From Zonotrichia leucophrys gambelii (taxonomy: Eukaryota; Chordata; Aves; Passeriformes; Passerellidae), in NCBI RefSeq assembly GCF_028769735.1, contig NC_088170.1, positions 50,191,585 through 50,255,584 on the forward strand: a DNA stretch of 64,000 bases, written 5' to 3'. The position numbers were made by a program, and so were the translations under genes. Every line of letters starts with the position of its first letter. The first letter of the stretch is position 1. Below are positions 1 through 13,651 of the stretch, in pieces. The notes under the pieces were generated by a model. It did no database searches and was not told the origin of the DNA. It saw nothing but the letters and a program-made list of their open reading frames with translations.

Positions 1-492
1 TTCAGCAACCTCAATTGCCATCATGGTGATTTTAATAAGTTTCTGAAGTTGCAGTTTGCCCAACAATGGATCCAAACAGAACATCTGTTGTGTGCATTTT
101 ATTCCATTCATGCTGACACTACTATACCTTTATAGACATAACTAGTGTGAAAGAAGTTTAGAAGGAAATATGAACTAGAACTTTATTTAAGCAATACAGA
201 TTAAATGCAAGCTATCAAAACCTCTTACACTACTTGTACATAATTGATTCAAAACTGAGTAATTTGTGAATACCAAGTGGTTAATGCACTGCCTGAATAA
301 GGAGTGAAATGGTGCAAGGCTAGAGAGAAACTGCTCAGCTTGCAGGAAATGGAACATCAGGGCATGTATCATAAAAAACAGGCACTGTCACTTTTATTTT
401 GAGCATTGTCCTGTTTGGAAACACATTTCTAAGGTGTGGATACATTGAAAAATCTTATGCAAACAGTATGTAAACAAAAAATAAGATCTTAC
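1..492 (-). other. CADPS2: CADPS2 intron, 5' part only
   Basis: This is the start of the intron after exon 493-649, beginning with GTAAGATCT on the minus strand. I see AT-rich sequence and no exon, repeat family or RNA gene in it. Confidence 0.85.
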
Positions 493-649
493 TGTCATTT
501 CTGAGGGCATTATTCAGCAGCTGGAAAAGTGGGAAGCTGTCCCAGGAGTCTTGTGGCTGTGCCTCAAGCGCTGAATCCATGTCAACAGAATACAGAGACA
601 AAAACTTCTCTGCATGCTCAGCCAACAGTTCAGGCCACCAAGCGAATGC
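493..649 (-). CDS. CADPS2: CADPS2 exon: [16 protein letters not shown], start of MUN domain proper
   Basis: This is the most 3' CADPS2 exon in the window: 157 nt, 52 codons plus one base. It reads [40 protein letters not shown] and [12 protein letters not shown]. It is helical and lies within the DUF1041/MUN-type region that contacts SNARE/syntaxin in this family. The acceptor is CATGTTTGCAG and the donor AATGACA followed by GTAAGATC. It joins the previous exon directly at HHSE-AFAWW, the CADPS2 arrangement. NNALRND has Ala where mammals, as recalled, have Phe (NNFLRND); this is a small lineage difference at a usually hydrophobic site. The following exon (LCNGKFHKHL) is not in positions 1-492. 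Confidence 0.95.
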
Positions 650-3600
650 CTGCAAACATGACAAAATAAAATTACTAAACATGAGCCAAAGCCAAGAGAT
701 GTGCTCTGTCTGTGGCAGAACACATCTGAGTATGTCATGTCAGGTCCTGTCTCATTTGGGGAGGAAGAATGGGCCAAGTGAAAAATGTGAAAATATTTTA
801 TGAAACTTTGCATCAAAAAAAGGAAAAAAATCAAACAGATTATTGTGGGCAAGGTGATATGATCAGAATAAAAATATAACAGCAAAAAAAAAAAAGAGAG
901 AATATAAACTTTTTTTTTCAGAGAGCAAAGAAAAGCATGAAGGCCTTACTCTTGAAAAAATGACTGTATATGTTTCTTTTGATTTCATTACATTCTAGAG
1001 CAGATGAATTTATTTTTAAAATAAATCTTTTTGAATACATTTTACATTCATTTGGTAATCAAAAAGGATGGTTTATAGTAAAATTTTATTCCTTGAAGTC
1101 TGAGGGTGTTTTTTAACAGCTAGAGAGTGATTTTACTTCCTATATTTGCCTTAAAGAGATCAGCTTCTTCTGAGGAGGACATCCAGTTTTCCTTGTGCAA
1201 ATGCTGTAAATCTTTAGAAGTTCACTAATGTCTATACTCATTTTCAGTAACTTAACATGTTGGAACTGTTTTCTCTGTCAAAAATTTATATTCTTAGGCA
1301 ATCATTAAAGAAGAGAAGAAATCTGTGAAAAATATTATCAGCAAGTAAATCCAGTTCTTCATCAAAGACATATAACTATTGTACCTTTTTACCAGCACAT
1401 AAACGTAGGCTTTAAAATGCCAGTGTTGGAGCTGAGCACTGCATCAGGGGAGTTCTCTGATCCTGGAGTTAAAGATGAAGGTGGAAGGAGTTTGTGAAAC
1501 AGGATGAGCATTGAATCCTGCTGAGAGTGTTTTGCTCAGGGTTTATAAGAACATATCACAGTGAGAAATGCCTACACATGCAACACAGGAAGATGTTATT
1601 GCTTTCAAACTTATGCCACTCATTTTGAATATATAATTTTGAATATTTTTGAGTTGCCAGCATGGAACATAGGTAGCTTGATCTACACAAGAGCTGAGAC
1701 CCCTCAGCTTCAAATAAATTCAGATAAATCTTCACTTGCATTTATGAAATGCAGGCCCTGGGTGGTGTAGACTTATGTAGTCAGGTCTGAAAGGCATGAA
1801 ATAAAAGACAACTTCTGTAAAGTGGTCTACAAATGTGGTTTTGCATCATGGACTTTCTGATGACTACCTATAGTTCTTTTTGACATGGGGCAAATGGAGA
1901 AATGATGAATTGGCAAAAGTCTGAAAGAAATGCTGAGCATCTCCTGCTATTACTGAAAAGTACTTTGTGTGTTCCAGCGGTAGGACTGAAGGATGACAAC
2001 TGGCACCACAGTGAGGAGGAGAGATGAGGCTGTAAAAACTTGGGCAAGAGTTTGAAATGGAGTCTCTCAGTTTCATCAAAGTGGAAGAAATTTCTTATTC
2101 ATGAACCTGTTTAAGTAGGAGTTAATTAAAGGAGCAGGCTCTTTACTCTAGAAAATAGCTGCATGAAAATAAAATATGTATATAGGCACTGGCAGGGGAC
2201 CCTTCTAAGCAAGCAAAACTCTACTCACAAAATATTGCCAAAATTTCAAAACAAAGCAAAACCAAAACTAGAAAATGAACACATTTTCTCTCAATTTTCT
2301 TCCTTCTTGTAAATGACACTTTGAACCAGACAGAAATTCTTCTGACTCTCTCTCAAGAGATATGCATCATTACTTGTGCAGCAAGAGATAATAGAAAAAA
2401 AAAAAGTTAAAGCTAAATGTAACAGCACAGTTGCTATGGATAATAATAGGCTAAAAGCAATTAGCAATTGGTGACACACATTCTAGGAGAACAGAAACAT
2501 TGCCTGCATTAAAGGAGGAATGGAATTCTTAGATTGTAGAAGGCACATAAATGTGGCTATGCAACACCAGAAATCATCGAAACATTTTATGCTACATGTT
2601 CAATGCACAGTTCCATGCTGTGAGCAGAGCAAAACAATGCTTAGTTCATCAGGAATCACATACCTCTCTTCCCTTTGGGAATCCCCGAAATTTGTAAATG
2701 TTATGAATTAAAAAAAAAAGAAAAAAAAATCTAGTGTTAAAAATGTGATATATTACTTTACAGATTACTGATCCTTTTTGTTAACTGTAGCATCAAACAC
2801 TGAATATTTGCATAACATTAAGATGTGAAGTCACCAGACTTAATTATCTTTTTTGAGTAGGGAATGTATAATTTGGCAATCTTTTTCTCAGAAATTCTGT
2901 ATGCCCTATAAATTTCAGTGAAATTGAACATGCATTATATGAATGAAGGAAAGGGAAAATAACCTTAACATTTCCTTTTTTCTTTTCAAGGTACCTTAGA
3001 TTAGATTGCAAACTTTTTGAATAAATTTTTCTGAAGACACGTGCAATATACTTATCCTTCTGAAAAACACCACATCTCTGACTGCAAATAAGTAGTATAG
3101 AATGCAATCTTTAACAGAGATGCTTAATCATATATGTATGATTTGATCTGGCTTTTGTTTCTCTGTTCTTTTCCACAGAAGTCCAATTTTCTTACAGTAG
3201 TGCAGGTCCTCAAAAGACAAAGACAACAATATATACATTTTATTAAGTAATCATTACACTGTAACACAGTGGCAACAGTAGTGTAGAACAGGACCTCCAG
3301 GGAATTAATTTCAAATCATCAAAACAGCTGTTTCTTCAGTATATGATAAAACATCTCTAACAAGTTCACACATGACAGATGTAGGCTAAAAACCAGATTC
3401 CATAGTGTGATATAAAACCAGATGTTTTGAATGATCATATTTTATAACTATATATACTAGATAATGTTTATCTATTTGCATATTTAAAGAATATTTATTG
3501 AGTATTTTGAGATCATTTTAAAAACAATTTCCTGAACCTTAGAAAACTGTATTTATTAATTAAATTTCAATAATATATACCAGTGTTTCCAGGCAAGTTA

Positions 3601-4183
3601 GGTTTTGTAATTCCTTGACATAAGAGGTGCTAGAATTCTAGCTGTTGTGGTTTCTTTATCACTAAGAAAAGATGTGAAAGTAAGAAACATAAAATTGTTT
3701 TATTTCATTGCTTCTACCTTACAATGCCATTTTTAAAAGCAAAAGTTTAAGAGCATACTTTTCCAATCAACAGAAGAGCAATGGAAATGAGATTATTATA
3801 CCTATCATTATTTTCTTATACATAATTAGATCTATACAGCATGATGAAAAGGTGAAGGTGAAAAGTTGGAAGGAAAAACTGTATAAGGCCATGAATGTTT
3901 TCCATACCATTTCAGCACCTCCAGCACAAAGATGCTTTCTCTTTTTTATGCTCTTTAATTTTCACTTCTAAACCTACAGTTCATTCAAGTGAATTGAAGT
4001 AGAGTTTTATTTCACTTCACTTTACATAAGCTTCAAGTCTCTTATTCCTCTGTAAATGTGAACTGCCTTAAACATATGTCAGAAAGGAAAACTAAAATGT
4101 TTCTTGACAGACTTGCTTCACATCAGAGGAGCAAAAATGCAGGAACGAACCATTCTCTGCAGCAAATGCAATTACAGACTCAC
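650..4183 (-). other. CADPS2: CADPS2 intron (3,534 nt)
   Basis: Complete intron with GT-AG borders between exons 4184-4287 and 493-649. It is AT-rich and unique-looking, with short A-runs (884-897, 2397-2405, 2711-2729). I see no recognisable transposon, tRNA or nested gene; the open frames here are short and unrecognised. Confidence 0.9.
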
Positions 4184-4287
4184 CTCTGAATGATGCTCTT
4201 CGTTTTGCTGCAATACCTCAATACAGAGTTCTGCGAGGTGGAGAACCTCTTCCAGTTTTCTTGCAGGTGTTGCTTGATTCATAGTCT
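4184..4287 (-). CDS. CADPS2: CADPS2 exon: [21 protein letters not shown]
   Basis: 104 nt: AG completing a Glu codon, then 34 codons [20 protein letters not shown] and [14 protein letters not shown]. The helix with [24 protein letters not shown] is strongly conserved. The start was decided by phase: the genomic sequence has ATATAGAGACT, and only cleavage after the first AG (exon starting AGACT) keeps frame with the previous exon; the AG two bases downstream would shift the frame. The donor is TTCAGAG followed by GTGAGTC. The variable residues just before ARKLEE are where CADPS isoforms carry a longer inserted cassette; none is seen here. Confidence 0.94.
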
Positions 4288-5405
4288 CTATATGAATATA
4301 AAATGTAAACCAAAATTGTTTTAGTTACAAATATGATTTACAGTAAGAGAAAATTATGTCAGAAATGGGAATGCTGCAAACTGACAAATTTCTAAAGTAA
4401 AAGAAATTTCAAGTGTTAAGGATAATGATTTAATACACATAAACAGAGCTGAATGTCCAGATTACTAAAAAGAGAAAATAATTCACAAGAGCATCAGTGG
4501 TCACTGTAAACATTATCTAAGATGTGAGAAATAACAGATGCATCAGTGTATTAGATGCTCAACTTTTGCAATAAGGAAGTTCTTTTTCTCTTCAAGGCCA
4601 TATATACAAAGACAGCAGATAGTGGAGACCTTTTTTGTTATTATCAGTACAATATCCTCTCACCAGGTGACTCATTACTGTCATCAGCAAAATTCATACC
4701 TTTTGCAGCAGTCAAAAATTCCAAATGTTCAATCAAAAGAAGACATTCCATTTTAGGTATATTTAAAAATAAGAAAATGCAAACCAAAATAACTCATACA
4801 ACTAATTTCTAGTAACTACTTATTCAAATAACTAATTTTCTACCTGCTGTTCATCAGTAAAGGTGAATCTGAATTCTTTCCAATACCATACCATGAAAAA
4901 TAGCATTACGAAATAAGGATCTTATAACAGAATTAACACAAGTCTACTAAAAATTCCACCTAGAAGAAATACAAATGCAAAAATTACAAATTACATGAGG
5001 CTCACTTACTCTACCCAGAAGACTTCAAAAAGAAAAGAAACAACAAAGGTAACCCAAATGTAACTAAAATACTTACAGGGAAATTAAACAAAAATTAGCT
5101 TGCAATTAAAAAAATCATAGCACTATATTTCAGGAAGAATCACAGGAGATAAGGGAAGAGTCCAACAGAATTTTTTACAAACATTTTAGTCAGTAAAAGT
5201 AACTTGTCTGACTATGTAATCTGCATTGTTAGGGATAACTTCAGCATTAGCTATTAGAGCTTGTTTGCTTAAACATCTTCTTGTTGCTAAGCATAAATGT
5301 ATGGTCACATTAACCAGGTTTGCAGAGAACTCATAAAGCTGATAACAAGGTAAAGTGGATTTCAGGAATTCTGTTCTCTCATTTTTTGTGCAAGTTTATG
5401 GATAT

Positions 5406-5473
5406 CAAATCATGTGAATACACATCTTCACATGGACAGCAAATCATGTGAATACACACCTTCATATGCAGAA
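5406..5473. repeat. Tandem duplication, 34-bp unit x2
   Basis: CAAATCATGTGAATACACA begins both halves (5406 and 5440). The two 34-nt copies differ at a few positions. Confidence 0.85.
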
Positions 5474-6836
5474 AATTGTGACATTTCCTTCCCATATTGC
5501 ATTGATCATTACATAGACCAATAGCAGATTAATGAAACAATTCACATAATCTCCTTGGTTTTAGTAAGAATATCAATCTGCATGCAATAAATATTTTTAG
5601 CACTTGACATTTATAGCAAGTCAAAGCAACATTGCAGACATTTTAAAGGCAGGTGACCTTGTCCAGTTCTCCAGCACTAACACATTAATGCTTATTACAG
5701 CAATGAAATATAGAGCTTTGATGCAATTTTGAAGAAACACTGGATTAGAATCGCCAGCAAACACCTACTTCAAAGTGACTAATACCCCACATTGTTTGCA
5801 TGCAAAAACCAAGCAGGAAAACTACTTATTGAAGCAACTACAAAGAATTTTTTCAAATCTTATTAGAAGAGACCACATAACCAGATATGTTGAAATACTT
5901 TTTTTTTTTCTGAAACCAGAATTTAGCTCAAGAAAGAGTTAGTGTAGGAACATGGGTCAAGCACAAAGCACACACAAGGCACAAAAATACATTCATAATG
6001 CCAAGATCATTGTTTTTAATACTGTACTGTATTGCCTTCACAATTCTTATATTGTACAATGATTATATGAATACAACAACAAACATATTGAATCAAAAGA
6101 GATTAGCAAGGATCAGCCAAGTGCCTATTATTTAGGTTTCACATTATAAAGACTACTATTGGATTCAGACTAAACCAGTGGTTTCTACACTTATCCTGGA
6201 CTGAAATCGCTCTTTCTCCTAGTGGTCAGTGTCCTCCCCTCCCTGAACACATAGCAAGTACAATTCATACAGATAACATACATCACTAGCAGTGTCACTG
6301 ATGTTAATGAGTCTTAGGAATAAACCAGTGATATTAATAGAGAGCATGACTGGAACATCTGATTTCATCATAAACAACTCATTTTATTGCAAACTCAGCC
6401 TGATCTTCATTACCTCACCATTTACCAAGTAAACAAAATAATTGCATACATAATTGCATATCTTGCTAATGAAACTAAATAAGCTGTAAAATATTCAGAA
6501 ATTCTATCCTATAAGGGCTCCTCTACATCATTAAGAAAGTAATTCTAATAATTACGTTGAATCTCATGTTGCATTTTTGCTCTGGAATAAATTCACTTAT
6601 TCCACACTTGCAATTAGCTCAAGATGGCCTAAAAATGGCTGTTGAACAGATATCATTATCACCAGGGAGAGCAGGAGAAAAGAGATTTATCACCTAACTG
6701 TGAGATTATCTTGCCCCACCACTGTGATAAGATCACAGTGAAGAGAAATATGGTCTCGGGCAAGTACCAATTACATTGAACAAGGCATTAAGGAAATACA
6801 GTTCTGGTCATCTGTGCTGAAGTGATGGATTTTGAT

Positions 6837-6891
6837 CAGTTTTTTTGTTTGTTTGTTTTTTTTTTTTTTTTTTGTTTTGTTTTGTTTGTCT
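6837..6891. repeat. T-rich tract with TTTG units
   Basis: A T18 run flanked by GTTTGTTTG and GTTTTGTTTTG units. It could be the tail of an old retrotransposed copy on the minus strand, but I recognise no body next to it. Confidence 0.8.
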
Positions 6892-7436
6892 GAAAGGCAT
6901 CATAAGTCTAATAAATTGAAGGATGAAAGTGAGGATCAGAAATGCTCACGCACAGGCAATGTAGGAATTCAGTGTTCCCAGAGTGGGAACACTTGGGAAG
7001 GACAGGACCTACCTTTGATCAGGGATGATGCTGGCAGAAGAATAGATCAGTCATGGCAAGTGATTTAAACTAGACATTTTAAAGTTTTCAGTCATTGTGG
7101 GACTAATGCTCAGGAACAGTTATTTTCAATAGGATTAGCATGTTTAGGAGGAAAAAGGGTATGAAAACTGTAAATACACCTTTGAGTATGGCAGGTTTCC
7201 AATTGATATTTAATGGCAGGAATGACTAAAAGTGTGGGTTATACTAGACTGAATCAATTCCAATTCCATGTTTCCATAAAACTCAGCATGCTATTTACTA
7301 GTTTACACTGAAACTATTTATTACTAGCTAAATATATGCAAATTACCCTTAATATTTCTAGCTTTCCACAATAATTTAAAAACAATTATTTTCTTAGAAG
7401 ATCTGTTCTTAAGGAAAGGTGGCAGAGAATTGTGCT

Positions 7437-7483
7437 CAGTCTGTATCCTTGGACTGTATCTGTGTCAGTCTGTATTCTTGGAC
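7437..7483. repeat. Direct repeat of 18 bp, period 29
   Basis: CAGTCTGTATCCTTGGAC at 7437-7454 and CAGTCTGTATTCTTGGAC at 7466-7483, with one mismatch. Confidence 0.85.
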
Positions 7484-8223
7484 AAATCTCTCTTAATTTT
7501 TTTTTGTTTACTTATTCACAGAATAAATCAGTACATGCTATTTCTTTTGCATGACATGGACTTCCCTATATTTCACTTAAGCTTCATGTAAAGCCTCCTT
7601 CTCCATATGTAAGTTACCACACCACCTAGCCATATTTCTCTGTAACTAAACACCTTCCAAATTCTAGGGAATATATCTTATGGATATCCACCAGTTACAT
7701 GTGTATATACATAAGGGGCTATGAAGTAATTTGAGAAATAAAGATTTTTTTTTTTTTAGCCAAGCAAGTAGTGTATATGAAATATGAGTAGCAATAAATT
7801 CTTATTTGGAAGTTTTAGACCCTCCAAAACACCTGAGCCAAATACTGTGCTTGTCTTTGTAAGCGTAAAGGAATTACAGGAATGGAAATCAGTGCTGTCA
7901 GTTTTCATTATATTCATGATGTCTTTCTTCCCACAATTACTAAAGGTTGTTAAGATGTGTTTACACTGTTCAAACTAACAAGTTGCAGTAGGAGTCAAGT
8001 CAGTAAATATGCTGCTTGACATCTTTTAGAAAATAAACAGAAAAAGCCATCAATCATCTGTTTCCAGCTTCACATCCTGCCAAAATGAAAAAGCAAACGA
8101 GGCTTTGCAAATAATGGATGCTTTCTCAAGTATGCATTACCAGTGAGTCACACAGGTACCCAGCAATATTGTTAAATGAGCTAAGTTAACTGAGTGAAGC
8201 ACTGCTGAAATGAAAAAGTGACT

Positions 8224-8345
8224 GCTTCATGAACCAGCGGAGCCTCGGGCCACAGGGGACTGTCAGATCATCCAGCCTCACCTCCTGCATCACACAGGTC
8301 AGGGAACTTCTCCCCAGTCCTCCTTGCTGAGACAATCAGGATGTC
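8224..8345 (-). mobile_element. CR1 LINE fragment, 3' end, minus orientation
   Basis: The plus-strand text GTCAGATCATCCAGCCTCAC followed by CTCCTGCATCACACAGG reads, on the minus strand, as the typical sauropsid CR1 3' segment: 'cctgtgt-atgcaggaggt-agg-tggatgatctgac'. The match was recognised from memory of CR1 consensus wording, not computed. It is 5'-truncated and diverged. It may extend to about 8400. Confidence 0.55.
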
Positions 8346-9399
8346 TAAAACCTAACATCAGTGTGTCTAAAACCCACCTCAAGCTTTCTTCCCACAAGAG
8401 AGTCGAAGACATCCTTGAAGACAAATGCACAATTCTTCTCTCTCATTTTCTCCCCAGCATGTAAGCTGTTAAACATGTGTGATTAATTTCTCATTGCCAT
8501 TTGCTGTACACAGGAATCTGCTCATTAGAGAGGCATTTTTTTTTTCTTGGTTATGAATAAAATGCAACAAGGAGACTCCTGACTCTGGCCTGCCAGTCTC
8601 CCCCTCAGTGACACAGCACATATCCCTTGCTGGTTTTCCTGCCTCGTATTTCATCCTTCCCCCTTCTCTTCCAACAAGCATGTCCAGAACCAGTGTCTCA
8701 GGAAAGCCAACCCATCTCCAGCCAGAGGCATTGGAAAAAGGGCAAGCATGCTGAGAAGCTCCCAAATTCACAGCCTCAGTGGGCTTACAGTAAATCTGGA
8801 CAAAATGTAATTGACAATACAGACGCAGCATAATTTGAGCTTTATGGAGCCAACTCTGCTCCAGCAGGGCCCATTCATTTGGTCTTTTTAACATGTGAAA
8901 CCTGCAAGATTGCTTGAAGCTAGTTTGCTACTAAACCTGAACTGACTCTGAAGAGTAAACCCAAAACTGGTATAATCAACCCCACAGATAATTTAGATTT
9001 CACTGTGCTAAATTTTAGTGCAATTTCTCACAGAATTAATTCTGCATGAAAAAGTAAGGAGGTAGATCTGGAAGGACATTCTATATTTTTCACATTAGAA
9101 ACAAATTCCAGCCTTATACAAATAGTGGAATTTAGCTTTAATCATGAAGCTGAAACCAGTCATTCCATGATTGCTTTCTATGACTTCAACAGCATTTTAA
9201 ATCCTAGGGGAAAAAAATTAGAATTAATTACCATTATTAACTAAATACAGAAAGACTGTGAGATTGGTAAAAATTTAGAGTACACATCTCCTACTCCATG
9301 ACCTACCATTTTATTAAGTGAGTCATGTTCCAATATTTTCTGGTTTTTAAAATTTATCATAGTATTGAATGTTATTACCTTCATGAGGCAATCACATGT

Positions 9400-9422
9400 T
9401 TTTGTTTTGTTTTGTTTTGTTT
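9400..9422. repeat. (TTTTG)n pentanucleotide repeat
   Basis: Four to five units of TTTTG. It is a short simple repeat in intron sequence. Confidence 0.85.
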
Positions 9423-10029
9423 TCTAAAGGGAATCTTGGCTCATTGAAAAGCATAAAAATAACAAAATCAAAAAGGCAACAGTGGAAGAAAAATCTCATT
9501 CTTTGCCAGCTGATCATCAAAGCATTTAATATAAGAATTTTTTTGTATTCTGATTTTGGCAACACAGATATAAGCAGTTGGTATTTTCTTTCTTTTTCTC
9601 ACTTCTAGTTTCACTTCAAAGGGGGAAAGAACTAATATTCTCAGCACTTCCTGATACTGTAGAATAAAACTCAGAGATAACAAACATGCTAAACTGCAAC
9701 GTTCCGTGAATTAAGAGAACTGGATAGATTAATAACTCACCTGTCAGATGGAGAGAAAACTGGCACTTGAAAATGCAGACTTAGAAAAAGGTATTTTAAA
9801 AAAACCAGAATATTTTAAGATTCTAAATTTTGGAGCCTTACTGAAAAATGAAAACAAAAAATCTAATGCTGGCAGGCAAGGGGAAGGGAAAAGGTATGTT
9901 TAAAATTATTAACTGAAACAAAATTTGAAGAAATTACTAATTGAGGACACAAAATGAACAGAAAATAAAATAAAATATAACACAGATTTGCAAAGATAGA
10001 TTGAACTAGACTTGTGCATTTTTAGATAG

Positions 10030-10860
10030 GATATTTTTGTATAAAAGAAATTCAGTAGATCTTATTTATTCTGACTTTAATGAAGCATTTGATACTGTGC
10101 CTCATGGGAAAACTACCAGTTAAGCTGAAGAAAGTGAGGATTAAAAAAAGAAACTGTGTGGGGTATAAAGAAGATGCCTCAAGTGAAAGGGAATAAGCAG
10201 TGCTGAGAAAGTGCAAGAAAAGGATTCTTGAGAGATTTCTTGAAGATTCATCTTAGCTTCCTTAATATTTTCACCAGGGACTTTAGAATAAATATCAGAA
10301 GCACAATGACAGTGTGTAAAACATGTGAGATAGAAAGATGCAGTAACAAGAATTTGATAATTCCAAAGAATGGGAGAGAGAAACATTTCAAAATACCTTC
10401 AAGAGTTAAAGAAGGGACAATACATTTTGACACATGAACAGCAATAAAAATTTCCTATAAACTGGGAACATGTCAGCTCAAAATGATCAAAACTCTAAGA
10501 CTGGGTTGAATTAGCTTTTCACAGAAGGGTTGTGGGACACAAGCATGATACAGACATCAGACCCTTCCTATATCAGATAAAATGTTTCTGCTATAACAGC
10601 ACTGCTCATACTGTGCAAGGCATCTAATGGGGATGACTTTGCACAGTTCTTGTCACCAATGTTCAAGAAGATGGAATTCAAACTTTAATAGAGAAAGACT
10701 CCTGAAATGATAGAAATGAAGAACAGGCATCTACTCTGAGACAAGGTGATGAAAGTCTGGGCTGCACGAGTACTAAACTCTTGTCTAAAAATGCATCATA
10801 GGGCAGGGAGGAACTGGAGATGACAAAATGCTAATGAAGGATGGAACTATCCCTCCCTCA
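10030..10860 (+). mobile_element. Decayed CR1 LINE (reverse transcriptase remnant and 3' region)
   Basis: At 10073-10105 the plus strand still reads DFNEAFDTVPH, the LINE reverse-transcriptase motif of the DFSKAFDTVPH type. Downstream, the text near 10640-10680 (CACCAATGTTCAAGAAGATG then GAATTCAAAC) matches the CR1 section I recall as 'tccaatgtttaagaaagatgaattcaaac'. The reading frame is destroyed by stops and indels. It is an old, non-mobile copy inside the 13.4-kb CADPS2 intron. Boundaries are approximate. Confidence 0.6.
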
Positions 10861-13482
10861 TTTGGGAGACAGGATAAGATTGTCATGCTAATTTTGGGAG
10901 CTAATTTAACTGTACAGCACAATTAATTTAAGTGTATGGGTGATGATACACCTGTACAGCACATAGGACTTGAAATGACCTTCCTGTGGGTGAAGCAGGG
11001 GACTGAAAAGGGGAAGCACAGTGACAAAGGCTGACTCAGCCCTACTGTTAAAGGAGGATGTGGGTATGTTTACAAAGGAGTATCAGGATCCAGTCTGGGG
11101 ATTATTTTACAGGTCCAAAACTGAAATCATGGATGTTTGCCCATATCCTCATTTCCATTTAGTTGTACAACAGAGACCGAGAAGATGCTGTGCTGCTGTG
11201 CAAGCCTCTTCTATTTGTTCAGTGAAATGAACATGCATGGAGAGCTTAAATCAAGTCCTCTCCACGTACAATGACTCTCTCCACTTGCCTTCTCAGCTTC
11301 AATAATGTTTGTAGTGTTCTTCTTTTTTAAGCCAGACAGATCCTTCTGAGCCTTGAGGGCATTTACATACTACCCTTCCTTTAGAAACTTGAATGTAATG
11401 AGTATGTTAATGATTGATGTCTTAAACCCCAGCAAACTTCTGAGTTTCTCCTGACCTTCTCTTGCATGGAGTTAACATTTATTCAGCCTTTGGCAGTCTT
11501 TCTGATAGAAACAAATTTTGGCATCACAACTGATTTGTCTTTGAACAATTGTACACTTCAGAGTAACTATTTGCTCCAATTTTAATGAAACTTATTCTTA
11601 TTCCTTTTATTCAAACTGTTTGGCAGAAAGAGCCCAGTATACTGAGTTACTACAGAATTTAAAAAATTAAGTTAAAGTTAAAAGTTAAAAGACAACTGAA
11701 CTTATAATTCAAATGTTTACAATCTGTCTGTTGCTTCAGAAATTAATATCCACGGACAATGATAAATACTGGCCTGTTTGCTTTACAGACATTTACCACT
11801 TTAATCCCTTTTATATCTGCACAGCAAAGGAATGCCCCTGTGCTGAAAAATGCATTTATGTGTAACTTTCTGTCTTTTCTCAGGCAATAACAGCAGCAAT
11901 AGCAGAATTAATTAGTTCTCAGGCATTTAGATTTCTAATAAATTTAAGAGGCAAAACCATTAATTTATGAGAAAGAACAAATAATGCATTTTATTACTTT
12001 GTGTGTATGGATGTGTATTAAATATAAGTTAAAAATAAGAAGTCTGTGTAAGGAAGGCCATCTTTTTTGAGGGAGAGAAAACAGGTGATGGGACCATGCA
12101 GATCTCTTTACGCTCTTCACAGGAAGTGTGCAAAATGCATATGAATAATACTGTTTGTCTCTGGCCTCAGAATCTGGCAGGTCCATTTATGTTCAACATT
12201 ATCTATAGGAAGAGTTAATATAAGTTAAATACTGAATAAGACAGGAATACATGCCATACACAAAATGATTGAAAAAGTATTTTCAGGTAGTGAAATCTCA
12301 AAGGCAGCATATGCTGAAATGAAAATGGGTCATACTTAAAAAAAGATTTTCATGTATTGATGCTGTGATTCATATCCTTGACAAATTATAAACCCCTGCT
12401 GCAAACTACCAGGACATTATTTAAGAGTTCTTAGATATAGTTCAAAATTATAATAGTAGGTTTCCTGCTATTCTCTTCATAATGGTAATTATACTGACTG
12501 AGCAGATTAGCTACTCCATGAGAAATTCAGCTGTACATGTAATAAAGAATGACATGCTGAACCCTATATAATTTTCATGGCAAATGTAATTTTTGTTAAA
12601 AAAAAATCTATTCTATATTCATAACAGTACAATGATGAAGGATGCTCAATAAAACGTCATCCTGACTGTAAACAAATATTTTTGATGGCAGTGCTGCTTA
12701 TGCCACCATGTTTGCCATTAAGAAAGTAACCACTGTCTTTGGGAAAACATTCAGAGACTTGTTCAGCTGAGACTCTGCAAATGAGAGCACTTGGGGAATA
12801 GACCTGGGAACCTGGCAACCACGCTGCCAAGAAAAGGCTCTTACAACAAGAAGAATTTGCATATTCACCTCTGTATTACCTAACAAGGACACTCCTGAAA
12901 TTCAAGCTTCATTATCAGTATATAGTGCACAAGTTAAAGGGTAAATAACAGCTATCTAGATATAGTTTTTCTCATCTTCCACAAAAGTACAATATATGGT
13001 ATTAGGGCTAAGCATATTATACATCAAGTTCATTATGAAATCTGCAGGAGTCCAGCTAGAGACAACAACAGGAGCAGGATTTGGCCCTAAAATGTATTGG
13101 GATTCATCTCAGTGGCTTTGTCTTTTGCATCAGAGAAATATGTCCAGTGCTTCACAAAATTCCAGTGGATACAGTCTATCTACTCCTTTCAAAACAACAA
13201 TTTTTTTTTTGAGTTTTTGATTCATTTTCATTTGCATTTTTAGTCAGAACTGGTATTTAATTAAGCAACTAAATTATAAACGTAGCCTGTACACCTCTAG
13301 CTTCAGCTAACTCAGGCAGTGAACTTACTATATGTGATAGGCTTTCCTCTCATCCATTCTCTAATCTACTTATTTGCCAGGTCACTTAAGGGACAACCTT
13401 GCTATCCTGTGTTAAGAAGGGCTATGGTTTCTTTCAAAGCGTGGTGAAACCTAATGTAAAATATTTAAAAACAGGTACAGCT

Positions 13483-13533
13483 ATTTATTTATGTATATAT
13501 TTATTTATGTATTTATTTATTTATTTATTTATG
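13483..13533. repeat. (TTTA)n tetranucleotide repeat with TATG interruptions
   Basis: TATTTATTTATGTATATATT continues as TTTA units to 13533. The interruptions with TATG suggest an old microsatellite. Confidence 0.9.
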
Positions 13534-13651
13534 TGTCTGTAACTATGTCATTGATGCTTAATGGTTTTGGGCTTCCCTCATAAAGAGCCTGAGAAAAACA
13601 AAGATTAGCAAGTGTGTGGCACAAGAAGATTGGTACTTCAGGTGATACATA

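Noticed and set aside
8469..8894. 141-codon minus-strand frame next to a CR1 fragment
   Set aside because: No recognisable protein family. The sequence does not match CR1 ORF2 motifs, so it is treated as a chance frame.
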